Shown: positions 49,020 through 62,900 of the stretch, one piece after another
Layout: every line of letters starts with the position of its first letter
How positions within the stretch are numbered: the first letter of the stretch is position 1
Source: Cristatella mucedo
Taxonomy: Eukaryota; Bryozoa; Phylactolaemata; Cristatellidae
NCBI GenBank assembly: GCA_009760855.2
Contig: WPIO01000008.1
Span: 7,434,501-7,498,500 of the forward strand
Length of the DNA stretch: 64,000 nucleotides
Direction of reading: 5' to 3'
Position numbers and translations under genes: made by a program
Notes under the pieces: model-generated
The model's database searches: none
What the model was told of the DNA's origin: nothing
What the model saw: the letters and a program-made list of their open reading frames with translations, nothing else

Positions 49020-50300
49020 GGCTAAAGAGCAAGTCGTCGACTGGGTATCGCGACCGTCAGCGTGCTAGCCTGCGGGGGACTTTGCGTCACGCAAGTGCCC
49101 GAATCGCCGCTTCCGCGCCGCGGCTAGCTCGTACAAGCCAAACGGAGCGAGACAGAGGCCGACGAGGCAGCGTCCAAACTCCGAGTCATCCCGTCCCGTT
49201 CCGTCCCTGCGGCCCGGCGCTAGCACTTCGGGTCGCTGCAATGCCCAGCCCAGGCGTCCGCAACCTCTCGAGCCTTGGGCGCTTCGGGTCGCATCCGGCA
49301 ACCTTACCAGCAAGGAATTACGCGAAGACCAGCGTTCTGCAAATCGGGGCATGGCCCGCATCCATCTTGTAGCTGCTAGCGTCGAAGCCACGACAGCGCC
49401 AATCGAACGGCGAGTTCAATCGGAACAGACGGGCTTCGGTCATTGAACGCAGCCGCCGATAGAAGACTTCGAGCAAAGAGAGAAGAACCGAGCAGTGCCT
49501 CCAAGATTCACTAGGACCGCGATCGGCATGACGAGTGAAACCACCGACTCTTCAACGGGCGGACAGAGAGTACCGGACGTGAGCCGGGAACCGTAGGGGA
49601 AAATGTCCCTAAAAAAGGAACACTATTTTGTATCGCCGCTTTACGCACGCGAGCGCTACAGCCGGTCAGTTATCGGAAATTTTTCTCAAGAAATCTCCTC
49701 GGCACGTCGGGCTGACGACAGCTCGGGCTGCCCGTGTAGGGCGACTTTTATAGAAAATAGGGCTGCTAAATCAGCTAGCCTTCCCGCCTTTTTAGTCGAC
49801 AGTTCTAGAGTCATTCAGCGCTCGGGAGTACAGGACGTCTGCGTTCGTTCTTGAGCTATATCCGGTGCATTCTCAAGGAGCGTGACGTGCAGCGCGAATA
49901 GCGGCGAAGCCGCGAGCCTCGGAATTACGGCTGGCGACTGTAAGGTCCAGCACCAATGCAAGCGGGCGAGCGGAGCGCGGCAGCCTAGACAAGCGCCCGC
50001 ACCTTAACATAAAGCGTCAACGCCCACAACTTAGACAAGTATATTTGACAGCTAAGGAGGGTTACTGGCGTTCAACGACGGCAACGCCATACGCCGACGG
50101 CTCAGCGTCCGGGAGCTCAAATCAGGTCGAACACGAATGCCAACTCGGGAAACACTGACAGCCAATTGCACGGCTCTGCTTGTACGAGGCGTTGGCCATA
50201 TATACCGCATAGGCGGTGTGTGCCCGCTATAGTTCAGGAACCGTGAATAGTGAACATCATTCGTAATCTGGCTGATTGACCGCGTCGCCGTTTCAACGCG
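49020..50300. other. GC-rich block upstream of the third gene, no supported exon
   Basis: About 1.3 kb of CpG-rich sequence with short overlapping frames on both strands, a CATATATACC TATA-like site near 50198, and no recognised coding domain. It may be a CpG-island promoter region for the third gene or a GC-rich mobile element; the sequence alone does not decide. Confidence 0.35.
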
Positions 50301-50825
50301 CAGCAAACGGCATTTCCAACAGAAACGTTTTGTCTACTTGCTACCTCTCCTCTATATCGCAGCAAAGCTGTCGTGGCTTCTACCGACGGTGCAAATGGGC
50401 AAGGATAACATTAGGCTATACTGCTACTTTGAACTGCGTCTGCGGGACGTAATTTATTAATAGCTAGGTGGTAGAGAGGGATTGAGGCGGGGCAGGTGCC
50501 TGATGGCCTGGGGGGGGGGGGGTCATCGGGTTACGTCGCTGTTCAGGGCTGGGATACCCCGTATTGCTGCCTGGACGCCGCGTCCCTGGAGGCTTGTTAT
50601 ACAGAAGCTGAAAGATAGTTACATGACAGATAGAATTCATAAATCATAATAAAAAATGAAAAAAATATTATGCACAGCATTTAGTGACTATGGGACAGCA
50701 AATTGCCGCGCTGGCGATATAATGCAAAGTACTTTGAGGCCTGCTTTTGGAAGTCAAGCGTGGGCACGCTGTTGCTACATCCGGACGGAAGTGGAGTTAC
50801 CCCGCTTACGAGTCTGGGTTCAAAA

Positions 50826-50914
50826 ATGGCGGTCCGGTCGTTGCCGTGCCGCCGCTGCGTGCGCTGTGCATTACTCGGCGCGCTGGTGGTCCTGCTGGTT
50901 CGAGAGTCTTTCTC
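50826..50914 (+). CDS. Third gene, exon 1 (signal peptide or anchor)
   Basis: ATG lies in AAAATGGCGG, a strong initiation context that also matches the YY1-type AAATGGCGG motif seen at many animal starts. Peptide: MAVRSLPCRRCVRC, then LLGALVVLLV, then RESF. Arg-rich n-region plus a short hydrophobic core favours a signal anchor or signal peptide. The proposed donor TTTCTC|GTAGTC (phase 2) is weak in its exon part. It fits exon 2, but an extra exon between 50915 and 51201 cannot be excluded. Confidence 0.5.
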
Positions 50915-53900
50915 GTAGTCCCGTGCACTCTGAAAAAGGCTACCAGTGATACAAGATTAAAGCTAGCTTCAGATGACAGTCATTCGAGGTAGATGCATCA
51001 TACGTGCTACGTTTAGCTGTGTGCTATCTAGCTGCTTGGTAACTATAGTGAAGGCAGGGCAGCTCTCCGAGAGTCAGCAGCGTAGACGACATGCAGCTGA
51101 GGCCTGCGCTGCAGTGAGGACCGCGTTCGCATGGACCCTGCAAATGCTACCTTCTGCTTGATGGGCTTCAGTGCGAAGTTGGTTTCGATTGGTTTTTGCA
51201 GACTTGTCCTAGCTGGAATGGCGAGTAAAGCGCTGCGAGTGCAAAAGGTCTCAGAGCCAATAGTGCGGAGCGTGGAGCTGCGTGAGATGTACGACCATTC
51301 CTTAAATGGTGAGGCTCGGTCGCTTGCGCAAGTGGCGAGCTGCCGCGGAAGTTGACTGGAAAGTGTTCGTCTCCCATGCGCACGCACACTTTTTAGACCT
51401 GGAAGAAACCTGGAACGACCTAGGGAAGCTCAAGTCAACGGTTAGTTACGCTGTGCTTGCATGCTAATTGACCGCTTTGGTTCCGTCGTGACAGTCTTGT
51501 TGAGTCGCATTATCCGGCTCCAGCTGTAGTTGCTTCGGAGAAATGAAAGTACACCGGAACTTGCCAAAGTCCGCCTGCGTGATTTTCCCGACAAAGTCAG
51601 GCAGCAAGTTAGTGGGTAGTTGGCCTGCTCTCGGTAGCGGAAACGATGGAGAGATTTGTCTGATATAAGGTAGTAATACAAGATAGCTGATATGTGCACA
51701 CGTCGAGTAGACCCAGCTGCAGACATAAAATGACCTTTTTATTTTGACAATAAGGATGCTTTTGAATTTAAAGTGTGCCTCGTAGCCGCAATTTCTTTCT
51801 GTCAGTGTTTCCTTTGCCCCAGTAAACTTGTCCTTTTTTGTTCCGGTGTGCCTTGCGTGCATATTTGTGCATGATTAAGTGCTTGTGCATGATTAAGTGC
51901 ATGGCTATCGCCATAGGTCTTACTACCCGATGGCTATGAGGGTCTTTTTGTTTGCTGTAGCACGCTGGCCGGAGCATGATACTTGCCTGCTGTTGCATGG
52001 TGGATACCATGCATGTCACTAACCCTTGGGTAGTGTTTCTCTTGCACAAGTTGTAGAGCGCCTAGACACAAATTATGTATAATATATGCTTACACTTATA
52101 AATAAATATAAATATAATTCATTTATATAGCACCATAAGAGAACTTAATCTTTATATAGGCGCTTCACATATGTCTCTGGGCTCGAACCCAAGACCTCAG
52201 CCAGACCTTGGTCGGGGCGAGCACCTTAACCACTGGACCAAACCAGTTCGACCACTTGTATGCAGACGACACAGTTGTATCCATGATTTGATTCCTCTTA
52301 ACCCTGCAGCACGTCGAATTCTGTCCGCACATGGATGGCAGCAAACTTTCTCAAACGGAATAACGATACAACGAACTTACTATGTTACTTAGTTATGGGC
52401 AAACCAAGTGTGACTCATACATTGGCAAGTTTAATGCTCAAAATTGGCTCTATCAGCATGTCTCCTATAGCATCTGCACGAAATCTGCATGTCCTATTCC
52501 AAAGTGACCTTTCGCTAGACGACCACATCACCTCCACAGTCAAATCTGTCTACTTTCAGCTACATAATCTTGCAAAATTTGGGCCTTCTTAGACAGGGAT
52601 ACTACATTCAAATTGGTCCATGAATTTGTGACATCCCTTCAGTCTCGCCTTCTGTAACTCACTGCTTGCTTTTCTGCCGGGCTGTGCAATCTGGAACTTA
52701 CAGCTGGTGCAAAACGGTACACCTATGCTTGTCTGTCGTGAGCATCGCAGTTGCCATATCACACCACTTCTCACCGACCTTCACTGGCATCCAATCAAGC
52801 AGCATATCGACTTCAAGGCTCTGTCACTCACTCTTAGGCTTTTTCAATCTCTGGCTCCAGCCTATCTATCAGAACTACTCCACCATCAGGCTAGGCATCT
52901 TACCACCCTCTTTTCTGACTCAAACCGTTTAGCCTCAAACCGTGATACTTCAAGCGAGCCTCAAATGCTTTGGAAGCCGGGCCTTTAGTTCGTATGCTTC
53001 CAAAGTGTGGAACTCACTTCCGACTGATGCCACCACATCTCATGACTGGTCGGCATTTAAAAAGTAGCTAAACACAATTGTTCCTCATAGCATTTGGTGG
53101 GTCCGTGTCCGTTATGCATGCTGACTGTGCTGGTTTGGCCCGATGATTAGGTGCTTACCCTGACAAAGGTCAAGGCGACAAAGGTCAAGGCGAGTGTATT
53201 TTATGAACGAGGTCGTGAGCTCGAGCCCGTGGCATATGTGAAGTGCCTGAATAGAGATTGAGTTCTCTTAGCGCCGTACAAATGGCTTATTTTCTATTTT
53301 AACTGCATGCAACCACACTATCCATATTAGTTTGATGACATTCTGTATGTTACTACTAACCATTTGATCATGCTCTTTTACAGTATATGTAAAATGCCTA
53401 GAAAGAGATTGAGTTTCATGAGGGTGCTATTCAAATATATTATTATTATTTTTTTGTAAGGGCACTACTCAAGCGACCTATTATTATTGTTATTACTTTG
53501 TACTGGTCAGCTTGGTGGATTTGGTGGTATAGATTATGTACTAGCAATGGGGGCTATACAAGTAGCTAATGGCGTGATGGCACAAAGCTTACCGTGCCCT
53601 ATCTGGCACCATCAAAATATGCAGAAGCCTAATGGGTTTATGACACCACGTTTCTTTGTTGAGCTAGGGCATGCGTTATGTCTGGGACGATGCTCTTCTT
53701 ATTCTTGTAGCTAAGAAGTATTGGTCACCGTGTTGATGATGCAGTTGATCTAAGAGCTCCGGCTTCCTCAGCAACTGCAAGACACACAATGCCAGTAACG
53801 GTTTGTCTACCTTCTCTGTTCATGTGCATGCAACCTCTTTATTTGCTAAGTGCATATTGATTGCTATCCAGCCATTTTTGCTCACTTTAGATTTTATGTT

Positions 53901-56900
53901 GATAAACGATCTCCTATACATCGTGGGTCGTTAAATGTTTGAGAACCAAGGGACGATCTGGTCCTGCAGATATAGAGTGGGCAGATTTGTTTCAGTCAAA
54001 CTCCTTAGCACTGCTGCTGGATCTGAGCTGAGAAGGGTCTCGTGCACGTGGTATATGTCATTTTACAAAGGATGTTGACGGGTATTCTATAGGTCCACCT
54101 TCGGTTGATATGTGATTATAAAAACCTGTAGCTGACATTAAAATAAGCCGATTTGCCGTGTCTGTAGGTATTGGGTTCCACGGGTTGAGGATTTTATCGG
54201 GCTTAGCGCCTTCCCGAGTGAGAGCTGGAAGGTCCGAAGCTGTTTTGAAACCGTGTTAGTGCTGTGTTGTAGCCACTGCAAAGTGGCTTCGGTGGGATTA
54301 TCTGCTGGGTTATGAGTGGTTCAATATTTGTCATCTGAAGCACGTCACTGTAATAACATCCAACCGTGAAGTGAGAGCACTAATCACAGAGTTCCTTCCT
54401 GAATGGTGAATCGGTTTTCTTATTACTATATTATTATGTTTTTATATTATTACTATATTATTACTATTCTTATTACTAGATTGTACTGCTGAGCAATCTG
54501 GTTTAGAATATGAGGGCATCTGACAAATGCTCATCTTAATTGGCTTTTGGGGATGGCTATTTCATTTTTTTGTACAACGAATTAGGGCTCTCCCAAGCTT
54601 TCCATTAACAATGTGGTCATTCTTCAATCTTGGTCATTCTTCAATCTCTCATTCAGTTTGTTTGCTTCCGTGACCCCATTCCTTGTTTGATGTGAAGCTC
54701 TGATTTTTCATTTATGCCAAAGGGTGTGTGCCAGCCTGCGTGCTTATGCACTTAAGCTTTGTTCGACCTTGTTTATAAGAAAGTATTTTTGTTTGCTTAT
54801 GTTAGGGTACTGATTGAGAATTTTGCTTTTAGGTTAAGCAGCTAGGTGAACCACTAGAAAACCTTCCACATAACCGGCCTCGTAAAGTGTGCCGTTTAGG
54901 TGAGTAGTAGGAATCGATTTATAGATCTTGTCGGATTTTGCTCCACTCGCTAGGTTGCTGATTCTTTATGTAAATTACAGACGAGAGAAATGTAGATCGC
55001 GACGTCAACAGTCCAACCAATGTACCTCTGCGTGCTCCTGCTCCAAACAGGTGTGTGACTCTTGAATGCTTCTGTGTTGCTCGTTCGTTTTGTCCTGATT
55101 TAATATCTTAAACAAGTCTCAGGCAGATGGTAGCGGTAATAAGAATTCCATCTTTCGTGGTTTTTGTTGATGTTCGAGATTTACGCTTTATCTTCTCTGC
55201 CCGTCTTGTACAGCCCAGATAGACTGATCGGAGTGGACATAGTGGGACACCGATCTCATGTGCGATCTGTGTTTTTCACTTGCCGAAATTAGGAATGCCT
55301 AGGACATTAGCTCCTGATAGTGCTCGAGGTTGTGAGTTCAATTATGAACTTAAAAAAAACAACATTATCTTTTTTGTCCCTTTCGACACTTCGGTGCACT
55401 GTTGGGCTGTGATATTTTTAATCGATAGGCTGTTTTTAGCTTCATGGTCTTTTCACTTTTTAATTTGCAGTTTTTCTTTCACTGGCTTGCTTCTTTAACT
55501 AGTGACAGGGTTTTGCTTCGATATAAAAAGTCCATATTTTCAGACAAGCAATGTAACAGAGAGGCCTGAAGCTCGTGCCTTTTCCATATCTTGTTTGGTC
55601 AGCCACTTAGTCATTAGCAACTAGCAGCGGTAGTGAGCTTCTACCATTGTCATTTTTGTTAGTCCTGGCTTACTTGTCTCTTTTGAAATGTCTGAGGACA
55701 ATTATATCTTATTACTTAGCTGAATGCAGTTGTTGCCGGTGCCCTGAAGAGCTAATAATAATAATAATAATAATAATACATTTGATAAAGCACCCACAGA
55801 ACACTCAATCTCTTTCCAGGCGCTTTGTATTTGCTGCAAAAGAAGCACGATCGAATGGTTAGTGGTATCATGTTCAATAAACAACAAGAATAACATGGTT
55901 AGTGGTAACATGCACAGGGTCAGCATGCAAGTGTGGTTAGTGGCAGTACGCACAGTGTCAGCATGCATAAGCACATAAAGGACGAATAACTTGGACCCAC
56001 TAAATGCTGTCATAAGTAGGTGCGTTTTTAGTTTCTTTCTAAATGTGGACAAGTCAGGAGATATCGTGATGCAAGGCGGGAGTGAGTTCTAGGCTTTGGC
56101 AGCATACGAACTGAAGGCACGGTTTCCAAAGGATCTGAGATTTGTACAAGGTATAGGTAAACAGTTTGATTCCAAAAAGCGGGTGGTACGATGCTTATCC
56201 TGGTGGGCGAGTAGATTGGATCGGTAGGCTGGAGCCAAAGAATGAAGGGACCTAAAAGTGACAAGACGTTTTCATTTTTAGACAAGTCGATGCATTGCTT
56301 GACTGGGAGTCAGTGCAGGTCGGCGAGAAATGATGTGGCCACTGCGATGGTCACGACAGGCAAATAAATAAATACATAAATCTTAGCTGATTAAACAGCC
56401 TCCTTTTGTATAGCGACAGAAGAGCCTTTATGGTTATCACCACCGATTGCAGTGGCGATAAAGAATCGAACCCTCGACCTCGGGACCGAGGTCGTGAAAG
56501 CAACCGCCTTACCTAGTGTGCCATCACGGCATACCAAGCCTAGCTGCCGAGTTTTGCACAAGCTGTAAGTGCCTGAGTGCACAGGTCGATAGACCAGCAA
56601 GCAGTGAATTACAGAAGGCAAAAGTGGTGAGATGTCACAAATGCACGGACAATTTAAATGTGGTATCCTTTTCTAAACAAGCCCTAGTTTTAGCAATGTT
56701 ATGTAGCTGAAAGTAAGCAGACTTGACTGTGGAGCTGATCTGGTCGTCTTTCGCTGAAATTAGGCAGCCTTGACAGGGGAGCTGATGTGGTCGTCTAATG
56801 AAAGGTCACTTTGGAACGTGACACTTAGTAGATTTCATGCAGATTCAACAGGAGATATGCTGGCAGAGTCGATTTTGAGTGTTAGCCTTTCCAATTTCTG

Positions 56901-59900
56901 AATCACACTTGGTTTACCCATAACAAGTAAGTTGGTTTTGTCATCATTCAATTTAAGAAAGTTTGCTGCCATCCATATGTGGATGTCATCAATACATACA
57001 GCAAGGGAGTTGAGAGAGTTCCACGTGCTGGATGTCTGGGAGGGATCAAAGCAAAGGTACAATTGAGTGTCACTGTGTAGACGTGAAAGCCTAGATTGTG
57101 CTTGGCAATCGCATCGGCAAGAGGGAGAGTATAAACCCCGCATGGGATCTTGTCATACACCAAGTAGTCTATGCTCAGTCCTTGGGTAGTTGTAGCTGCA
57201 CCTTGTAGACAGATTGGATCAGAGAAATAGAATGTATGAAGGTGGCAAATCTACGTAGTTTTGCCGTGAGTTTAACCGACCACAAATCCTTCATAGACAG
57301 TGCCTTAATCGTGTATGCTCCTGAAGTTTGGAACTCAGTCTCAACTGACGTTATACAATTCTCCGACCTCCCGTCATTAAAAAAACACTGAAAATCCACC
57401 TTTTTGTCACAGCATTATTTTGGTTCGTGTGAATTGGTTTTGTATGTGATTATTCTTGCTGGCTTTGTGCATGTTTCATCACTTAGCAATCGACTTGCTT
57501 TCTTTCCAGCACAGTTAAACTGCCCAAAAGAGATTTAGTTTTCTTAGGTTGCCATACAAATGTCTTTATAATGGTGACGTGTTATGCGAATTGTGTGCTG
57601 ACTCCTGTTGCATAAAACAGTGCTATGCTATAATTTGATGTGATGGTGCTTATTTTATTTGCATGCCGATCCTTATGGTCCTTTGTGGTTTTAGAATATT
57701 CGGAACCGGTTTGGAGTAGACCTCGATTTCTTGCCTTTCTGCTGCTTGCTTAGGCAGACACTCCAAATTATTTCGGCCTAGCCTGTTCTTGTATGGTCAG
57801 ACATTGTGCCAATATCTGTCGAGCCATTTTCTTGTACAACAGGCACGTGGCATTTAAAACATCGGAAGTGCATACTGGTAGTGATAGAGAGTCATGGCAC
57901 CGTGATGTTCCACTCGACCATGACTCGAAGAGCTCGCTTACCATTAACCTGACCGATAGCCGTGCTGAGCGAGAAACCCAAGTGAGGTTCTTGAATGACA
58001 GCGTGTCGCCTGCATCTCAAGTTGCTGCCAGTGGATCTGGTGGCAGCACTGAACCTGACATGGTGCCGTGGGTACGCAGAGTGAATGTCCGTGTCCCTAA
58101 AGCTCCTTCGCCACGCGATGCTGCTAAAGAAGGTGAGCCAGCGTTTTTCACAACTTTGATTCGCTATAGCATTGCTTCGAGCTGTTGGTTTTGTAAAGAC
58201 GATCTTGATTATTGAATATTTTAATGGATTTTTAGGAGACCGTGCCCAATCTGGCTTCGACATTCATAGTAAAAGGCCCACTGTGAAAGATGCCACCGAA
58301 GGTTGGTTAAAATGATGCTGCAGCTATCTGCTTTTGCAGTGGCTCGGCTACGCCTCTGTAGCTCAATAAATCCAAGGTTGCATGACCATTACTTGTCATA
58401 GGCAAAACCTTTTCCCTGTTTCTACCCAAGTCTCATCCTGTCGATAATGCAGATGTAACACCAACGGATTCCAACATATTGCCAACTTGGTCACCAAGCT
58501 GTATGTTATCTTTTACTTGAAAGAGCCAATTTATCATTTGCTTTGTTAACCAAAACCAAAATGTTAGCATACCACAAAAGTCAATGGGAGGTTTAAAAAA
58601 TGACCTGTAGTGAAGCATAGCCAACATTTTAGCCTCATGTTCAGCTTCATGTTACGTTGGTCAACCCGGGCGGACTTGACTGACTGTAAGCTGATGTGGT
58701 CATCTAGTGAAAGGTCATTTATGAACACAACACCCAGATTTCGTGCAGAGGTTAAAGGAGATGTGCTGGCCGAGCCCATTTAGATGGTTAGGCTGTATAT
58801 TTTCTGAGTGACTCCGGGCTTTCTTATAACTATAAATTTCATTTTATTTTAATTACCATTCTTCATTCATTTTGAGAAGTTGAAGTCCATCCAAGTGCAA
58901 ATGTCGGGAATACATACTGCAAGGGGGCTGAAAGAGTTTGAGATTCTGGAAGGAAGAGAAAAATTAAATGACTACAGCTGTGTGACATCTAAAAAAATAA
59001 AAGCCTAGATTGTGCTTTACGATTACATTTGTAAAAGGAGAGTCTAAAATGTTAAAAGGATTGGACCTAAAACTGATCGCTGGGGTGAGTCTTAGTTAAA
59101 AGGCTCACCCGATGACCGTTAGCCATTGATATCTTCTCACTGAATTCTTCCACCTAGGTAGGACTTAAACCATGGTAGCATAGTGCTTGTAATGCTTCGG
59201 CGAGACGACCGACACTCTAGAAGGATTTGATTATCAATTTTAGCAAAAGCTGCCGAGAGATGCAGCAGAACTAGCAAGGTGACTGAATCGTTGTCAGCAT
59301 TCCTGGGAAGGTTGTTACTTTCTCAGCAGTAATGATTTGCTCTAAAACCTGACTTAAGCATTTTCCTATGTGTGAAGTTTTGGAATAGCTATTTAACTGA
59401 TCTGACTCTACCTGTTCCAGTGCTTTTTGATAAGAACGGTAGTAGGAAGATTGGGTAGAAGTTGCTTAGGTATCCTGGTCTAAGGTTGACCTCTTAATGA
59501 TTGGCTGATAGTAGCCTCTTTGAAAGATGCTTGGGCAGAATCAGAGACTTAGGACAGATCTGGTATATTAGTTGTGCAAGCCAGCACTAAATCCAGGCAT
59601 CTCAGAAGGAGAACCGTAGGTATTAGATGTAGAGGGCGAGTAGTCTTCTTAGATTTAGAGACAAACATTGAGATTAAAGCAGCAGCGTACGCTTAAAGGT
59701 GACATTGAGGTAGAGCAAAGAACTGAGATTAACGACACCAGATAGGATGTTCCATAGGTAATGTATTCTCTCTGATTTTGTATACTTTGTTAGCAAAGTA
59801 GGTAGAAAAGTGACCGGCTAGATCAGTGCAGGGATCGCTAGATATTGTGCTGATTGCCTTCTTGTAAAGGAGATTATTGATGGCCAACAACAGCATCGTT

Positions 59901-62900
59901 GGATTTTGCATCTATGATTTTACTGTGTTCTTACAGAAGCTAGACTTGGCCTTAGCAAGGATGGATTAGTAAGACCTACAATAATCCTAGCATGCCAGTC
60001 GATGGATAGTCAGCTCTGATCTTTCGTAAGCTTTGTTATTCAAGTATGCAAGCTTAGTATTCATGCTTAAGGATACCTATCCAGTTTAACATCTACACTA
60101 GACCATTGACTACGCGGGCAAGGGCGTACACTGTGCTAAGTCAAAGGAGCAAACTCGTCCAGACCATCAGCAATCGGTGTGCTGTATCATTCTAAAGTGA
60201 GGGCAGGTCAGATGAAAGATTGAGTAGAAGTGTCTTGGGAGATAGTTTTGTTGCAAACAGCTTCAGTGTGGAGGGTCTCGTTTTGCAATTCGCACACACA
60301 ATCCTTGGCAAGCATGCTTACTCTTCTCCAATGGAGAAGAGTAAGCATGTATTTTTGTATTATTCAATTGTCTTGTACAATTGCCAATGACGTCTCTTGT
60401 ACACTCTTACCCTTCTATTCTGCTTGCTTCCTTCCGCATTAGCGAAGGGCTGCCACTGCTCTCGGCTCTGACCAACTAAGGCACGGTGGTTGGTAGCTGT
60501 TGTCTGTGTTCTGTGATGCTTGCTTGTCTTGGCTGGTGGCATGTTTTTGGGGGTGTAAGGCGTGCCTGCTGTTGCTTAAGATATCTCGTCAGGTCACTGG
60601 GAAAGGGTAGGCTTTTTTGTCAAGTACCCGTGGCTTTTTTGCTCCATCCTTCTTCGACTCTGGCATCTCGTTCAATTTATGATCGTGGAGTAGGTGCCCC
60701 ATGACCACACCTTCACAGCCAAATCTGGCTCTGTATAAAGGCCAATTTGTGCGTGCGTGATGTGCATGCTGTTAGTGACTCTGCTTGCATTGCTGAGTAG
60801 TAGTCGGCTATGCCGCCCCCACAGCCATATTGCTCCATGGTTTTGAGTGCTGTGAATGCAACTTCGCACTTCTGTCGGATCGAGCGTTATTCCTCGCGGC
60901 AGTGTCGGCGGCTGGACTATCACTATATACTCTGCATTTCCATGTTCGCTCCGAGCTGAGCATTGCAGTCATTACTGCAGGACGCTTGCTGCATTGCAGG
61001 CACAGCAAAGCGCTTGTACAGTCCGAAGGATTTCTTTGCTAAGTGCACCCATGGAGCTCCTTTCTTTTTAGGTTACATGAACAAACTGCAAGAGACGATT
61101 CGCCTGCAAAGAGCCAAAGGCTCACTAGCATCCAGTAACGGTAGGTAGACAGTTGCGGCATGGGCAGTGGCGTAGGCTGTGACGTCAACAGCTCACAGCG
61201 GCAGCTGCTCATCTTGCTCACGTGCCATAGCATCTCTGGCATGTCGATAAGTTATTTCCACTCCCCCTTGAGTTTTTGTTGGCTCTCAATGAAGGTGGGC
61301 CCACCAACGCTTTTTTTTTTTACAGGATCCGGTGAGGCCCATTTCACGAACCACGCGGCTGCCGCAGATAGCGCCCATTTCGCGAATGGCATGGGCTACG
61401 GTGCGAAATTGGCCAGACCTTCAGCGAATGACGATGTGAAGCCACGGAAAGTAGCTTCACTCCCTGCAGCAAAGGCCTACCCTGGTGAGCCGCTGCCTTT
61501 TTCTCTTATTTTCCTGAACTTTGCCGCGGTCCAGAGGAGCACATCATGTGATCAGCAAAGTGCTGAAGTCAATCCTTCCTAATTTGCCTCTTTTTCGCTG
61601 CACAGGCTTTAGTCATCCACACCAGGCATCGGCTGCATCTGCAAAGCAGGCTGCAGCCAGAGCTGCCAGCTCGAAACAGCCGGATGCAGCTGCTGCCAAG
61701 GCAAAGACAGGCACCGCTGTTTCTTCACCTCGGTCGGTTGCTGAACGAAATCCTGTGGTCGGTGGCTTCAAAGCATCGCCCAGCTCGGCCCCAGCAGCCA
61801 AGCACAGCAGTGAGTTAGGAATGCTGATGCGCTGGCTCTGGTCGCTATTTCTCCTCCTGCGCATGCCCCCCTTCTTGCTAGCGCGTTGCTGCTCTTACAC
61901 CCCATTGGCGAAGACATGGTTAATTAGCACATTAGCAAAGCGTGTTGTCCTTACAAGTGAAAAGAAAAAGGGAAAGTTTAGCTTCACAGACAGCTGCATT
62001 TAAATAGATGCGGCAGAGCCTGAGCGGCTGCACCCGTCGGTATCACCGTCACCAGATCTTGTTATAATAGTTACTATGACTAAGATTATTATTGCTGTGA
62101 GAAGGTGTTACACATTTGTTTCTTGTAGAGATAACTACGAGCAGCTGGCGAGCAGGTCTCCGGCTGGTGCGGCAGGAGTTGGGACAAGCTGCACAGCCAC
62201 CTGCAGACTTGCAGCCGACTGCCCAGTGCGCTCGCGATCGTAGCGATCGAAGCAAAGCATCGCCGCTCCGGCGGCCTTTGTCAGCTCCTGCAGGTAGTGG
62301 GGCTTCGTTCACCTCTTGTCGAGTTGCGTATGCTGAGCGGCCACTAGGCTGGTGCTGCAGCGGTGCCCGCCTGTGCCCCATGCTCGAGCCACGAGCTTGT
62401 CACTTGCAGGTGGTATTGTGTGCAGTGCTTGGAATCCCCTGCTCGGCAGCTTACAGCAGTGCTGTTTCGTTGTGCATCGCCAGGTCACGTGCTGGCATTG
62501 GGTAAAGGGGGCTGTATTCTTTGGCCTCAGCTATCGTTTGGGACAGAAACAAGAAGCCTAAAGGACATGCTCGAATAATATCGGGCCGGATTTTCTCTGA
62601 TATTCTGCAACGTAACTCGACTGTGGATAATTTCAGTTCATGATTCAGTCGGCAGTGAGATTTCGGACTTGAGGAGTTTTTGTAACCAACTACCAAGTTG
62701 CATGGGTGTCATTACCCGTCCTGCCCTAAGTCAGAGGACTGGTGTGGTCCAGCCGGCCGACCCCCAGCTTGATGTATCACATTTTAACTGCCCTGGCTAG
62801 TGAGCCCTACTTGGATACAACTCTGCAGGGTGACCAGCTTTAAATCCTGATTGCTTCTTAGCTTGTTGGGCTTGAGGTTTGCAATCACTGGTTATGTTTG

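Noticed and set aside
62410-62485. Possible extra exon of the third gene after TCACTTGCAG
   Set aside because: It would end in phase 0 and could not join exon 13, whereas exons 12 and 13 join directly in phase 1.
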